DNA of 64,000 nt from JAGVSV01 sp040766135. GTDB taxonomy: Bacteria > Bacillota > Clostridia > Christensenellales > Aristaeellaceae. Location: contig JAXGRA010000001.1 in assembly GCA_040766135.1 (NCBI GenBank), positions 186,001 through 250,000 of the forward strand. The letters are read 5' to 3'. The translations under genes were made by a program, and so were the position numbers. Below, one piece after another: positions 1 through 7,360 of the stretch (the stretch's first letter is position 1; each line of letters begins with the position of its first letter). The notes beneath the pieces were generated by a model. That model saw only the letters and a program-made list of their open reading frames with translations. It searched no databases and had not been told where the DNA came from.

Positions 1-1
1 G

Positions 2-91
2 GTGTATGGCGACCAGCACGCCGATAGCATCCGCCCCGCCTGCCAGAACTGGATCGATATGGCGGCCATATGGCTGCGCTCGCTGGCATAA
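2..91 (+). CDS. C-terminal end of an unidentified protein (partial)
   Basis: An open frame enters from the left edge and stops at TAA 89-91, giving 29 residues that end IDMAAIWLRSLA. It overlaps the chosen hemW start by 22 bases, which suggests translational coupling. The tail is too short to place in a family; it does not resemble the LepA C-terminus often found next to hemW. Its reality rests on reading direction, protein-like composition and the tight junction. Confidence 0.4.
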   Translation: MYGDQHADSIRPACQNWIDMAAIWLRSLA

Positions 92-1227
92 CCGCCGGAC
101 TGGGGCTGTATGTGCACATCCCCTTTTGCGCGCGCAAATGCACATACTGCGATTTCCCATCCTATGCCGGCAAAATGTCGCTGCGGGGCGACTATGTGCG
201 CGCCTTGGCGCAGGAAATTGCGCGCGCAGGCGAGCTGCACGGCCGCCCGCAGGCCGACACCGTGTACATCGGCGGCGGCACGCCCACGCTGCTGATGCCG
301 GCGCAGATGCAAACGGTGCTAGAGGCTATCCATGCGGCCTTTACGTTGTCCCCGCAGGTGGAGTTTTCCTGCGAGGCCAACCCCGGCATGGTGTCGGATG
401 CCATGCTGGATACGCTGGTGCAGGGCGGTGTCAACCGCCTGTCGCTGGGCGCGCAAAGCGCCAACGCGCAGGAACTGGCTGCCCTGGGGCGGCAGCACAC
501 CTGGCCGCAGGTGGCCGATGCCGTGCAGCGCGCGCGCCGGGCGGGGATAAAAAACCTGAACATCGACCTTATGATGGGCCTGCCCGGGCAAACCATGGCC
601 ACCTTTGACGATACATTGTCGGCGGTGCTGGCGCTTGCGCCCGCGCACATCAGTTGCTATGGTCTGATCGTGGAGGAAGGCACCCCGCTTGCGGCCAGCA
701 TCCAGGCAGGCGCGCTGACGCCGCCCCCCGAGGACGAGGAGCGCGCATTGTACGACCTGGCGCTGGCTCGGCTGTCTGATGCCGGCTACGCGCGCTACGA
801 GGTCAGCAATTTTGCCCGGCCGGGCTATGCCTGCCGACACAACCTGCACTGCTGGCAGCGCGTGCCGTATATGGGCTTTGGCGCGGCTGCGCACAGCCTC
901 ATGCCCGGCCTGGACGAGCGCCGGGCCAATCCTGCCGATATTTCGGCGTATCTGTCAGGCTGTCCAGCACAGGTGCAGCAGCTAACGCCCCAGGAGCAGC
1001 GCTTTGAAAGCATCATGTTAGGGCTGCGCATGGTTGAAGGGGTATCGCTGGACGCCTTTGAGGCCATGCACGGCATGTCCATGCAGGCGGTGTATGCCGC
1101 CCCCATGCGCCGTGCGGTGGACAGCGGACGGGCCGAAATATCAGGCGGCGCATTTCGCCTGACGCCCAACGGCATGGACGTCATGAACGCCGTGCTGGTG
1201 GATTTTCTGGACGAAGGGCAGGAATAA
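70..1227 (+). CDS. hemW: HemW-like radical SAM protein (heme chaperone family)
   Basis: This 385-residue protein has the radical-SAM CxxxCxxC cluster motif at residues 20-27 within HIPFCARKCTYCDF, which would bind a 4Fe-4S cluster, and the GGGTP motif at about 68-72 for SAM binding. The HIPFC start and overall length fit the HemW/HemN-like family. HemW proteins are regarded as heme chaperones; older annotations call them oxygen-independent coproporphyrinogen III oxidase. The ATG at 70 overlaps the upstream gene's end; a start a few codons later is possible because the conserved core begins near residue 12. HemW versus true HemN rests on the short N-terminus before the cluster. Confidence 0.88.
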   Translation: MAALAGITAGLGLYVHIPFCARKCTYCDFPSYAGKMSLRGDYVRALAQEIARAGELHGRPQADTVYIGGGTPTLLMPAQMQTVLEAIHAAFTLSPQVEFSCEANPGMVSDAMLDTLVQGGVNRLSLGAQSANAQELAALGRQHTWPQVADAVQRARRAGIKNLNIDLMMGLPGQTMATFDDTLSAVLALAPAHISCYGLIVEEGTPLAASIQAGALTPPPEDEERALYDLALARLSDAGYARYEVSNFARPGYACRHNLHCWQRVPYMGFGAAAHSLMPGLDERRANPADISAYLSGCPAQVQQLTPQEQRFESIMLGLRMVEGVSLDAFEAMHGMSMQAVYAAPMRRAVDSGRAEISGGAFRLTPNGMDVMNAVLVDFLDEGQE

Positions 1228-1260
1228 AGCCTTTACGCGCGTTATATAGGCGTAGAACCC

Positions 1261-1269
1261 AAAGGAGGG
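1261..1269 (+). promoter_or_regulatory. Strong ribosome binding site for the SH3b protein
   Basis: AAAGGAGGG lies seven bases before the ATG at 1277 and fixes this start. Confidence 0.8.
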
Positions 1270-1276
1270 CGCTGAA

Positions 1277-2416
1277 ATGACCAGATGGAAACGGCTGACG
1301 GCCTATGCGGCTGTGCTGGTGCTGCTGGCGGTGATGATGCCCCCGGCGCATGCGGCGGCGGGCGATTTTGCTGTCGTCAGCAATACAAGCTATTTGAATA
1401 TTCGCTCCGGCCCGGGCACGGGGTTTGAGCGCGTGGGGCGCGTCAACCGCGGCGGCTGGGTGGAAATATTAGCGCGGCTCAATAACGACTGGTATCAGTG
1501 CCGTGCGGTGGACAGCGGCCTTGTAGGCTACATGAGCGCAGCTTACTTGCGCAGTGCGGCGGGCTCCGGCGGCGGCACGGCCACCGTTCAAAATCCGGGC
1601 GCTTCGCAGTTTTTAAACCTGCGGCAGTACCCCTCCTACAATGCCCCTGTGCTGGCCATTTTCTATAACGGCACGCCTGTTAATGTCATCAGTCAGGCCG
1701 ACGGCTGGTGCTATGTGTTGGTAGGCGGCCTGAACGGCTATTTCCGCGCGGAGTTTTTATCGTTTGCCAGCGGTGGCGGCGGCAATGCCGGCCCGGCCAC
1801 TGTCTATAGCAGCAACGGCGGGCGCGTCAACATGCGCACCGGCCCCTCCTATGCCCATAACGCGGCCTGGCAGCTAAGCCATGGCACCACGGTCACCGTG
1901 CTGCTCAAGGGCACGCGCTTCTGGCAGATATCCCACGGCGGCAATGTCGGCTTTGTGGATAGCAACTTCCTGCGCTCCGGCACCAGCCCCGCCCCGTCGC
2001 CGGGCGGCACCGGCAACGCCGTCGTGCGCAAGGGGGCCAACCTCAACCTGCGCGAGCAGCCCAACCTGAACGCCCGTGTGCTTGGACAGTATATTGCCGG
2101 TACCCAGGTGCAGGTGCGCCAGCAGGGCACGCAGTGGTGCCTGGTCACCGTGCCCGCCACCGGCGCACGCGGCTATATGATGACGCGCTACCTGACGCTG
2201 AAAAACCTGCCGCAGGTGCCCACGCTGATGGTGCGGCATCCCCAGTCCACCTATGTCAACCTGCGCAGCCAGCCCCGGCAAACCGCCACGCGCATCATCA
2301 CCCGTGTGCCGCACAACAGCATCGTCACCGTCATCACCCCCGGCACCGACTGGGTCTATGTGCAGTACAAAAGCATGAAAGGCTACATGATGGCCAGCTT
2401 TTTGAAATCCTTTTAA
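1277..2416 (+). CDS. Secreted protein with five SH3b repeats
   Basis: The 379-residue product begins with a signal peptide (basic MTRWKR, hydrophobic core, likely cleavage after AHA near residue 26). The rest is five bacterial SH3 (SH3b) units of about 60 residues. Each is marked by an L/V-N-L/I/M-R motif: LNIRSGPG, LNLRQYPS, VNMRTGPS, LNLREQPN and VNLRSQPR. Glycine-rich linkers separate the first four units. SH3b domains usually bind peptidoglycan or other cell-wall ligands. No catalytic domain (NlpC/P60, amidase or lysozyme) is visible, so this is probably a wall-binding protein. A terminator follows, so it forms the end of a unit with or without hemW. Confidence 0.85.
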   Translation: MTRWKRLTAYAAVLVLLAVMMPPAHAAAGDFAVVSNTSYLNIRSGPGTGFERVGRVNRGGWVEILARLNNDWYQCRAVDSGLVGYMSAAYLRSAAGSGGGTATVQNPGASQFLNLRQYPSYNAPVLAIFYNGTPVNVISQADGWCYVLVGGLNGYFRAEFLSFASGGGGNAGPATVYSSNGGRVNMRTGPSYAHNAAWQLSHGTTVTVLLKGTRFWQISHGGNVGFVDSNFLRSGTSPAPSPGGTGNAVVRKGANLNLREQPNLNARVLGQYIAGTQVQVRQQGTQWCLVTVPATGARGYMMTRYLTLKNLPQVPTLMVRHPQSTYVNLRSQPRQTATRIITRVPHNSIVTVITPGTDWVYVQYKSMKGYMMASFLKSF

Positions 2417-2432
2417 AATAAACGATATTTCC

Positions 2433-2455
2433 GGCCCGCGCGTGCGGGTCTTTTT
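2433..2455 (+). terminator. Rho-independent terminator after the SH3b gene
   Basis: A stem of GGCCCGC with GCGGGTC (one G-T pair) and a four-base loop is followed by TTTTT. Confidence 0.85.
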
Positions 2456-2499
2456 GTTGCAGCAAATGCGCGGTGCGTGTGGTTTGAGCAAAAAACGGT

Positions 2500-2528
2500 T
2501 TGACATCACAGCACTTGCGTGCTATATT
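2500..2528 (+). promoter_or_regulatory. tRNA-Thr/tRNA-Pro promoter
   Basis: TTGACA at 2500-2505 and TATATT at 2523-2528 are separated by exactly 17 bases. The tRNA starts 24 bases after the -10 box. Confidence 0.85.
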
Positions 2529-2552
2529 GGTCGTCGCTGACCTGTTCAGCGT

Positions 2553-2628
2553 GCCAATATAGCTCAGTTGGTAGAGCAGCGGTTTCGTAAACCGCAGGTC
2601 AAGGGTTCGAGTCCCTTTATTGGCTCCA
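2553..2628 (+). tRNA. tRNA-Thr (anticodon CGT)
   Basis: A full cloverleaf can be drawn. The acceptor stem is GCCAATA/TATTGGC, the anticodon loop TTCGTAA gives anticodon CGT (codon ACG), the T-loop is TTCGAGT, and CCA is encoded at 2626-2628. Confidence 0.95.
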
Positions 2629-2705
2629 CGAGGTGTAGCGCAGCTTGGTAGCGCGTTTGGTTCGGGACCAAAAGGCCCAGGGTTCAAATCCCTGCACCTC
2701 GACCA
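2629..2705 (+). tRNA. tRNA-Pro (anticodon CGG)
   Basis: The acceptor stem is CGAGGTG/CACCTCG, the anticodon loop TTCGGGA gives CGG (codon CCG), the T-loop is TTCAAAT, and CCA is encoded at 2703-2705. It directly abuts the CCA of tRNA-Thr with no spacer, so both come from one transcript. AT-rich sequence begins soon after it. Confidence 0.95.
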
Positions 2706-2715
2706 TGTGTGCAGT

Positions 2716-2755
2716 CCCTGTAAGTTGTTAGTGATTTACAGGGCTTTGCGTTTTT
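2716..2755 (+). terminator. Terminator after the tRNA pair
   Basis: An eight-base stem CCCTGTAA/TTACAGGG with a 12-base loop is followed by a T-rich tract ending TTTTT at 2751-2755. Confidence 0.75.
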
Positions 2756-2847
2756 GGAGACTGTAAGGAGAGAGGAGTGAAAAAGAGGTAGCAGGGGGAC
2801 ACTTGGGTAAAAGTTTGAGTAACAAATGGTAACAGTTACTTTTTAGG

Positions 2848-3609
2848 CTAAAATATCCAAATCTTATTTAAAATGAAAGTAATCAACGACCCAAAGATTA
2901 TCGAAACAATAATCCAGAACAGCTGTTCCCGACTGCGTTGTCTGCGCGAATCGTTCTGTAACTCTTCTCCCCAACTAAATACCACCCGAGGAAATGCTTG
3001 TGTTATTAATTTATCTAATCCAAACAAAGCAGATAGCAATAGACCAATAAGTATAATCATTAGCGACCAATGAGTTATTGAAAAGGAGGATATTTGAGTC
3101 GTTGATGTGGAATCGTTTTGCGCGTTCGTAAAATAATTAATAGCCTGAATAATATATACTACTAAACTCAGTAGATAAAAGTAAAAAAGAGTACTGAACT
3201 TAACAAGATACCAGTATTTTGCTTTTGAGCGATCAAACAGATCTTGAAAAGTCTTAACCAAGATAGTCTTTGATTCAATTGTTTCTGTGAAATATTCAAC
3301 TTCAACAGAGCGTTTGAGCAAGAGAAAAAAAGATCTAACAGCTTCAAAAGATATTGATAGTTTTTCTTTGTATAGTTCATCTCTTGCGACAATTGTCACA
3401 CGAGTTAGTTTGTTTTTTTTGTGGTTTCTGTGCTCAAGCAATTCTTCAACATTTGCGAATTCAATGTTCGAACCATCCTTGCATTTACCTTCGTAGAATA
3501 TCTTTGAATAGTTTTTTTCAAGAAACGTGTTTATCTCAAGCAATCTTTCTGATGTGAGAATAATTGCTTTTTTGTATGAGAACTCTCCTCTAATTATCAA
3601 CTGAATCAC
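2848..3609 (-). CDS. AT-rich three-helix membrane protein of unknown function
   Basis: This is a 253-residue protein I do not recognise. Residues 1 to about 130 look soluble and charged. Three hydrophobic helices follow at roughly 135-160, 180-200 and 228-250, the last reaching the C-terminus. The gene is far more AT-rich than its surroundings and uses AAA, ATT and TTT codons freely, pointing to horizontal transfer. The frame opens at GTG 3609, but an AGAGGTG site sits just upstream of TTG at 3600, which may be the real start. It is isolated between the tRNA pair and a decayed fragment. It might be a defence or surface gene, but nothing in the sequence proves that. Confidence 0.7.
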   Translation of the reverse strand: MIQLIIRGEFSYKKAIILTSERLLEINTFLEKNYSKIFYEGKCKDGSNIEFANVEELLEHRNHKKNKLTRVTIVARDELYKEKLSISFEAVRSFFLLLKRSVEVEYFTETIESKTILVKTFQDLFDRSKAKYWYLVKFSTLFYFYLLSLVVYIIQAINYFTNAQNDSTSTTQISSFSITHWSLMIILIGLLLSALFGLDKLITQAFPRVVFSWGEELQNDSRRQRSREQLFWIIVSIIFGSLITFILNKIWIF

Positions 3610-3694
3610 CTCTTCAAAGTTCGTTGATACTATTCGTGATAATGTCAGCCATTCTGGTTATTAGAAGTTACTACTACAGTATGTGATGTAGTGA

Positions 3695-3922
3695 CCGAGG
3701 CTGTTTAGTCATGCAGCAAGTGGTGCTGTTTAGCAAGGTGCAGATCACGTGGAGGATATTCTTACGCGGTTTTTCCAATTACAGGATTCAATTCATTCCA
3801 CTAATTAAGAAGCTGAGGCATCAGTCAATGCAGATTGTCTTCTCCAAGCGTACACAGTGTGGGAGGAAAAGTATCAGAGTGAGGTTAGGTATATAATAAC
3901 ACATGTAGAACATATGTTATAG
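3695..3922 (+). pseudogene. Decayed coding fragment in the AT-rich island
   Basis: One frame reads as convincing, helix-rich, acidic protein broken by two stops (TAG at 3731 and TAA at 3806). The pieces include GADHVEDILTRFFQLQDSIH and EAEASVNADCLLQAYTVWEE, ending at TAG 3920-3922. The segments look like one former helical protein. The family is not identified. The same stretch carries a 61-codon open frame in another phase (3711-3896), which has much less protein-like composition. No intact start or binding site is present. Confidence 0.42.
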
Positions 3923-3924
3923 GG

Positions 3925-3976
3925 CATAGGCAAAGCGATCTTGGCTTAATTGCCTTAATCGCTTTATCTATGTTTT
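3925..3976 (+). terminator. Long hairpin with T-tract at the right border of the island
   Basis: CATAG plus AAAGCGAT pairs with ATCGCTTT plus CTATG across a loop rich in TTAATT, followed by TTTT at 3973-3976. It lies downstream of the decayed fragment and faces the end of the minus-strand operon, so it may stop transcription from either side. Confidence 0.55.
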
Positions 3977-4022
3977 ACTTTGAAGTGCCCGGTTTGGGCG
4001 CTTCGGGACATTGTGTGTTCGC

Positions 4023-4823
4023 TTACAGCCACCCCTCACATTTCAAATAATTGACCGATTGCGCCAGCGCGGCTTTGGTTTTGGTTTCCAGCACCACCGT
4101 GGCGTTGCGCTGGGCGGCCAAGGTCAGGCGCTGCGCAATGGGGATTTCGCCGGTGCCCAGCGCCTGGTGGTTGATGGTGCCCCGGCCATCGTGTGCGTGC
4201 ATGTGCTTTAAGCGCTGCTGATGGGAAAGCACAAACGGCAGGTCGCGGTTGCCGGTGCCATGGTCGTGCCCGATGTCCAGCGTCAGGCCAAACACCGGGC
4301 TGGACAGCAGCAGCTCAATGGCAGCATGCTCATACGGCTCCCAGCCGTCAGTGTTTTCGATGCACAGCGTAACGGGGGCAATGCCCACGGCCTGCTCGCA
4401 CGCGGTGCGGAAATCGGTGAGCGCCGCGTGGAAATCATCCGGGTATTCGTCAAAAATGTAATGCTTGCCATCGGGCAGCGTCACGATGTTGCCGCGCGGC
4501 ATGTGCAGGTTGATGATGGGCATGTACGCGGCTTTGGCCAGCGCGATGGCGTCCAGCACGGTATCCACGCTGGCCCTGCGCACCCGCGGGTTGGGGTTGA
4601 AAGGGTCCAGGCTATCGTCTAAATGCAGCGTAAAAAAGCACCCATACTGCTCCCGCAACGCCAACAGTTGCTCCACATCAAGGACGTGCAGCAGGCTGGG
4701 CGGGAAGTTGGTGTTCAGCTCCACAAAGTGCAGCCCGTGCTCGTGGCACAGCGCGGCTGCCTCGCTGGCGTTCTGCGTTTCCAGCAAAAAGGGCAGGCCG
4801 AAGCGCACGCTTTGATCAGACAT
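4023..4823 (-). CDS. Sugar phosphate isomerase/epimerase family TIM-barrel protein
   Basis: The 266-residue protein has the AP-endonuclease-2-like TIM-barrel pattern. Candidate metal ligands are the Glu of LCIENTDGW, the Asp and His residues of LDIGHDHG, the His residues of HMHAHDGRG, and a late Glu in VVLETKT. Family members isomerise or epimerise sugars, often with a divalent metal. The substrate is not shown by the sequence. Its ATG lies inside the last codons of serA (8-base overlap), so it is the third gene of a serC-serA operon. That position hints at a role near serine or 3-carbon metabolism, but this is inference. Confidence 0.75.
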   Translation of the reverse strand: MSDQSVRFGLPFLLETQNASEAAALCHEHGLHFVELNTNFPPSLLHVLDVEQLLALREQYGCFFTLHLDDSLDPFNPNPRVRRASVDTVLDAIALAKAAYMPIINLHMPRGNIVTLPDGKHYIFDEYPDDFHAALTDFRTACEQAVGIAPVTLCIENTDGWEPYEHAAIELLLSSPVFGLTLDIGHDHGTGNRDLPFVLSHQQRLKHMHAHDGRGTINHQALGTGEIPIAQRLTLAAQRNATVVLETKTKAALAQSVNYLKCEGWL

Positions 4824-6012
4824 TGGGATCGGGCAGGTTATCGTTGTGGATGACGCGGATTTTCAGGATATCGTCCGCTTCTTTCAGCTGCATCGCAAAT
4901 TCGCGGCGCATAGGCTCGGCCAGGTCAAACAGCGCACAGGAGTAGTTGCCCCGGCTGCTGGATACCATGTGCTCAATGTTGTGCCCGGCTGCGCCAAACA
5001 GCGAGGTGGCGCGGTTGATGACATTGGGCACGTTGCGGTGCAGCATGACCACGCGCGTTGCGCAGGTCATATGTCCCAGCGTGGCCGATGGGTAGTTGAC
5101 GGAGTTTTCAATGGTGCCCAGGTCGAGGTAATCGCGCAGCTGCTTGACAGCCATCTGCGCGCAGTTGTCCTCGGATTCCTCGGTGGAGGCACCCAAGTGC
5201 GGCGTGATGATGGTGTTGGGGAACGTAACGTTGCGCGGGTTGCCAAAGTCCACCGTGTAGCAGCGCAGCTTGCCCGATGCCAGGGCCGCGGCCACAGCGT
5301 CCTCGTCCACCAGCCCATCGCGGGCAAAGTTGAGCAAAATGGCGCCGTCCTTCATCAGATCGATCTGCGCCTTGCCAATCATGTGGCGGGTGTCGTCCTT
5401 GAGCGGCACGTGGATGGACAGGAAATCCACCTGGGACAGCATCTCCGGCAGGCTGGTCACATGGCGCACCGAGCGCGACAGCTGCCAGGCGAACTGCGGG
5501 GTGATCATGGGGTCATAGCCATATACCTCCATGCCCAGGCCCACTGCGTCGTTGGCCACGCGGTAGCCGATGGCCCCCAAACCGATGACGCCCAGCTTTT
5601 TGCCGCGCACCTCGGTACCCTGAAAGGAGCTCTTGCCTTTTTCAATGCGCTCGGCGATGTCCGCGCTGGCTTCTAAGCTGCGCACCCAGTTGATGCCGCT
5701 GACCAAATTGCGCGCGCTGCAAATCATGGCAGCGGTGACCAATTCGGCCACGGCGTTGGCATTGGCCCCGGGCGTATTGAACACCACGATGCCCTCCTCG
5801 GAGCAGCGCTGGATGGGGATGTTGTTCACCCCAGCCCCCGCGCGTGCAATGGCGCGCAGCGGGTCGGGCAGTTCTTTTTCAAGAAGATTGGCCGAGCGCA
5901 CCAGCCAGGCATCCGCCACAGAGAGGTCATCGGTCAAACTGTAGTTGTCGCCAAATAATTCCAACCCGCAGGGGGCGATCTTGTTCAGGCAGGCGATTTT
6001 ACGTTGTTTCAT
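4816..6012 (-). CDS. serA: D-3-phosphoglycerate dehydrogenase
   Basis: This 398-residue enzyme oxidises 3-phosphoglycerate to 3-phosphohydroxypyruvate, the first step of serine synthesis. The NAD-binding GLGAIG motif is at about 144-149. The catalytic Arg lies in NFARDGLVDE and the catalytic His in TPHLGAST. A C-terminal ACT-like domain spans roughly 325-398, where VVMLHRNVPNVI begins the fold; it could sense serine. Length fits the short SerA type without the extra intervening domain. The start overlaps the serC stop by four bases (ATGA), and the end overlaps the TIM-barrel gene. Confidence 0.93.
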   Translation of the reverse strand: MKQRKIACLNKIAPCGLELFGDNYSLTDDLSVADAWLVRSANLLEKELPDPLRAIARAGAGVNNIPIQRCSEEGIVVFNTPGANANAVAELVTAAMICSARNLVSGINWVRSLEASADIAERIEKGKSSFQGTEVRGKKLGVIGLGAIGYRVANDAVGLGMEVYGYDPMITPQFAWQLSRSVRHVTSLPEMLSQVDFLSIHVPLKDDTRHMIGKAQIDLMKDGAILLNFARDGLVDEDAVAAALASGKLRCYTVDFGNPRNVTFPNTIITPHLGASTEESEDNCAQMAVKQLRDYLDLGTIENSVNYPSATLGHMTCATRVVMLHRNVPNVINRATSLFGAAGHNIEHMVSSSRGNYSCALFDLAEPMRREFAMQLKEADDILKIRVIHNDNLPDPNV

Positions 6013-7103
6013 GCTGTTGCCTCCGGATGAGCTTGTTCAAATTGCTGCATGTATTGGACGAGTGCTTCCACACCCTCATAGGACATGGCGTTGTAGATGC
6101 TGGCGCGCATGCCGCCCACGCTGCGGTGCCCCTTCAGGCCGGACAGCCCGGCTTCCTCAGCGCCCTTCAGGAATGGTGCATCCAGCTCCGGATTGCTCAG
6201 CACGAACGTTACGTTCATCAGCGACCGGCTGTCCTTGCGCGCCGTGCCTTTGTACAGGCGGCTACTGTCCAGGCAGTCATATAGCAGGGCGGCCTTTTTC
6301 TGGTTGCGCTGCTGCATGGCGTTCAGGCCGCCCAGCGCTTTCAGGTGCTTGAACACCTTGCCGCAGATATAGATGGCATAGCACGGCGGCGTGTTAAACA
6401 GCGATTTGCCGTCTAGATGCGTTTTGTACGCCAGCATGGTGGGCGTGCCCGGGAAGACCTGATCGGTGATCATGTCCTTGCGTGCGATGACCAGCGTCAC
6501 GCCGGCTGGCCCCACGTTTTTCTGCGCGCCGGCAAATATCAGGCCATACTTTGACACATCGATGGGCTCGGACAAGATGCAGCTGGACAGGTCGGCCACC
6601 AGCGGCAGGCTGCCGGTGTCCGGCAGCTGATGATACTGCGTGCCAAAGATGGTGTTATTCTGGCAGATATAGGCATAGTCGGCATTTTGGTCAAACAGAT
6701 CGGCCGAAAGTGCGGGAATATACGTAAAGTTTTGGTCCTCGCTGCTGGCTACCACGCGCGCGGTGCCATATTTGCCGGCCTCTTTGGCAGCGTGCTTGGC
6801 CCAGGAGCCCGTCACCACATAATCGGCCTTGCCTTTGTGCATCAGGTTCATAGGTGCCATGGCAAACTGCGTCCACGCGCCGCCCTGCAAAAACAGCACG
6901 GCATAGTCGTCCGGGATGCCCATCAGATCGCGCAGATCCTGTTCGGCCTCGCCGATAATCTTTTCAAAAGGCTTGGAGCGATGGCTCATTTCCATCACCG
7001 ACATGCCGGTGCCGGCGTAGTCTAACATTTCATCTGCGGCCTGGCGCAGCACCTCCTCCGGCAATGTGGCGGGACCCGCAGCAAAGTTGTATATCCGGTG
7101 CAT
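6009..7103 (-). CDS. serC: Phosphoserine aminotransferase
   Basis: SerC makes O-phosphoserine from 3-phosphohydroxypyruvate and glutamate with PLP. The 364-residue protein begins MHRIYNFAAGPATLP, the conserved family start, and carries the PLP-lysine region GAQKNVGPAGV. I place the start at 7103 rather than an ATG 15 bases upstream, because the GGAGGG ribosome binding site lies between the two ATGs. It is the first gene of serC-serA-TIM barrel. A 31-base palindrome sits about 40 bases upstream. No phosphoserine phosphatase gene is nearby. Confidence 0.93.
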   Translation of the reverse strand: MHRIYNFAAGPATLPEEVLRQAADEMLDYAGTGMSVMEMSHRSKPFEKIIGEAEQDLRDLMGIPDDYAVLFLQGGAWTQFAMAPMNLMHKGKADYVVTGSWAKHAAKEAGKYGTARVVASSEDQNFTYIPALSADLFDQNADYAYICQNNTIFGTQYHQLPDTGSLPLVADLSSCILSEPIDVSKYGLIFAGAQKNVGPAGVTLVIARKDMITDQVFPGTPTMLAYKTHLDGKSLFNTPPCYAIYICGKVFKHLKALGGLNAMQQRNQKKAALLYDCLDSSRLYKGTARKDSRSLMNVTFVLSNPELDAPFLKGAEEAGLSGLKGHRSVGGMRASIYNAMSYEGVEALVQYMQQFEQAHPEATA

Positions 7104-7135
7104 AATGCCCTCCTTCATAGGCGTGTAGTCTCGTG

Positions 7136-7178
7136 AAAAACCGCACTAACGGTAGCACCGTCATTGTGCGGCTGTCAA
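7136..7178 (-). promoter_or_regulatory. serC promoter region with nested palindrome (attenuator or operator)
   Basis: On the minus strand TTGACA (7178-7173) is followed after 18 bases by TACCGT, a weak -10. Overlapping it is a nested inverted repeat: CCGCAC/GTGCGG outside and a GACGGT/ACCGTT-type stem inside (7141-7171), ending in TTTTT (7140-7136). It could be a repressor site on the promoter. If transcription starts farther upstream, it could instead be a leader terminator. It lacks the T-box consensus (no TGGN ahead of ACC). Confidence 0.5.
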
Positions 7179-7360
7179 GGCGCACCCATTAGGGGGGATG
7201 TGTATTTTATGCACTTTTATAAGCCCGGTTCGCGAGGTCAATCTTGACCTCAGGGCAGGCTTTGACGGAACAAAGCACGCGAAATGTGGTTGTACCTGCG
7301 GCCACGGCTTGTGCTATACTGATTACTGGAAACAAGAATAACGTATGAGGGGGAAACAGC

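Larger units (their letters stand above)
3610..4022. other. Interval between the island gene and the serine operon
   Basis: This 413-base AT-rich interval holds no intact gene that I trust. It contains the decayed fragment at 3695-3922 and a hairpin with T-tract at 3925-3976. The GC-rich chromosomal composition resumes at about 3985. Confidence 0.6.

Noticed and set aside
3711..3896. A 61-codon gene in the AT-rich island
   Set aside because: Another frame across the same bases gives a much more protein-like, though broken, translation.
7136..7250. A T-box riboswitch before serC
   Set aside because: GGTGCTACCG looks similar at first, but the essential TGGN ahead of ACC is missing and no specifier stem could be drawn.
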